From a bacterium HR36 (GTDB lineage: Bacteria > Planctomycetota > Planctomycetia > Gemmatales > HRBIN36): a DNA stretch of 5,986 nucleotides. Position numbers and translations under genes: made by a program. This document shows positions 5,662 to 5,986 of the stretch, one piece after another. The stretch lies in the NCBI GenBank assembly GCA_002898995.1, contig BEIM01000237.1, forward strand, positions 1-5,986. The letters run 5' to 3'. The notes under the pieces are model-generated. The model was given only the letters and a program-made list of their open reading frames with translations. It was not told the origin of the DNA and searched no databases. The first letter of the stretch is position 1. Every line of letters starts with the position of its first letter.

Positions 5662-5986
5662 CTAAAAGACGGATATTCCTAGGTAAGATAATCCCCCGAC
5701 GCTAAGAGCTAGCAAGATGAGGGTAGTCCAGCTGGGCAGCCAGAGCCAGCGTGGCCAGCGACATCCCTGGGCAACACGCCGTTGCAATTTTTCGAGGTAG
5801 GCGATGCGCCGGGCGATACTTCCGTGTCGCCAGCTCCACTGGGTGCGCGGCAGACCATTAATATCGGCCACTTTTTCTAACGCACTAATAAAAATACGAA
5901 TCCCCGTTGGGCATAGGGAGTCGCCACTTTTAGCAAGGCTCCTGTTTTCTCGATGATCCGAGCACTGGGCATTACCGCAGGATGCT
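5662..5986 (-). CDS. Small single-pass membrane protein, probably 5'-truncated by the window edge
   Basis: I do not recognise this gene. The first in-frame start inside the window is a GTG at 5871 (69 residues), but it has no Shine-Dalgarno sequence. The frame stays open from there to the right edge, giving 107 visible residues, so the true start may lie outside the window. The extra part has cysteines at window residues 3, 8 and 25 (CGNAQC and LCPTG), then a helix-like IRIFISALEKVADI. Next comes a basic amphipathic stretch (ARRIAYLEKLQRRV), then W/R/P-rich sequence and one C-terminal transmembrane segment at about 86-106 (LILLALSVGGLSYLGI). Basic residues before the segment suggest the N-terminus is cytoplasmic. 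The cysteines might belong to a small zinc-binding domain, but this is speculative. The stop codon lies 12 nt from the archease ATG, implying co-transcription. Third-position GC is lower in the extension than in the rest, so the GTG start is not excluded. Confidence 0.5.
   Translation of the reverse strand, partial: ASCGNAQCSDHRENRSLAKSGDSLCPTGIRIFISALEKVADINGLPRTQWSWRHGSIARRIAYLEKLQRRVAQGCRWPRWLWLPSWTTLILLALSVGGLSYLGISVF

Overview
The window looks like an ordinary chromosomal segment of a planctomycete, possibly of the Gemmatales. The grounds are a PQQ-type beta-propeller protein next to a secreted conserved-looking hypothetical, an L27 beginning with the GQG variant of the N-terminal arm, scattered ribosomal protein genes in an unusual order, and moderately high GC. 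The lineage call is inference; no rRNA or tRNA gene is present.

The left part (1-3497) is transcribed rightward. It opens with the 3' end of a PQQ-like beta-propeller gene cut by the window edge. A secreted hypothetical protein follows (start chosen at 1124, with a good ribosome binding site and a candidate TTGACA promoter upstream). Then come three ribosomal protein genes, rpmA (L27), rplM (L13) and rpsI (S9). Two of their starts were moved downstream from the longest open frame because of Shine-Dalgarno placement and alignment to the family N-terminus.

The right part (3498-5986) is transcribed leftward, in the order small membrane protein (open to the window edge), archease, rtcB. RtcB is the GTP- and Mn-dependent RNA ligase that joins 2',3'-cyclic phosphate or 3'-phosphate ends to 5'-OH ends. 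Archease is its activator, needed for efficient guanylylation and turnover. The pair forms an RNA repair unit. About 200 nt lie between archease and rtcB, with two hairpins and a -10-like box, so rtcB may also have its own promoter.

The two halves meet tail to tail with no spacer: the rpsI stop codon ends at 3497 and the rtcB stop codon begins at 3498. Any terminator must therefore lie inside the opposing gene, and a candidate for the rightward transcript is visible at 3490-3542. I see no mobile element, CRISPR array, phage gene or toxin system. The most unusual points are an Arg-to-Cys change and an insertion in S9, the L27-L13-S9 grouping without L21, the abutting convergent genes, and the structured archease-rtcB spacer. 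Nothing here convincingly represents a new biological system.
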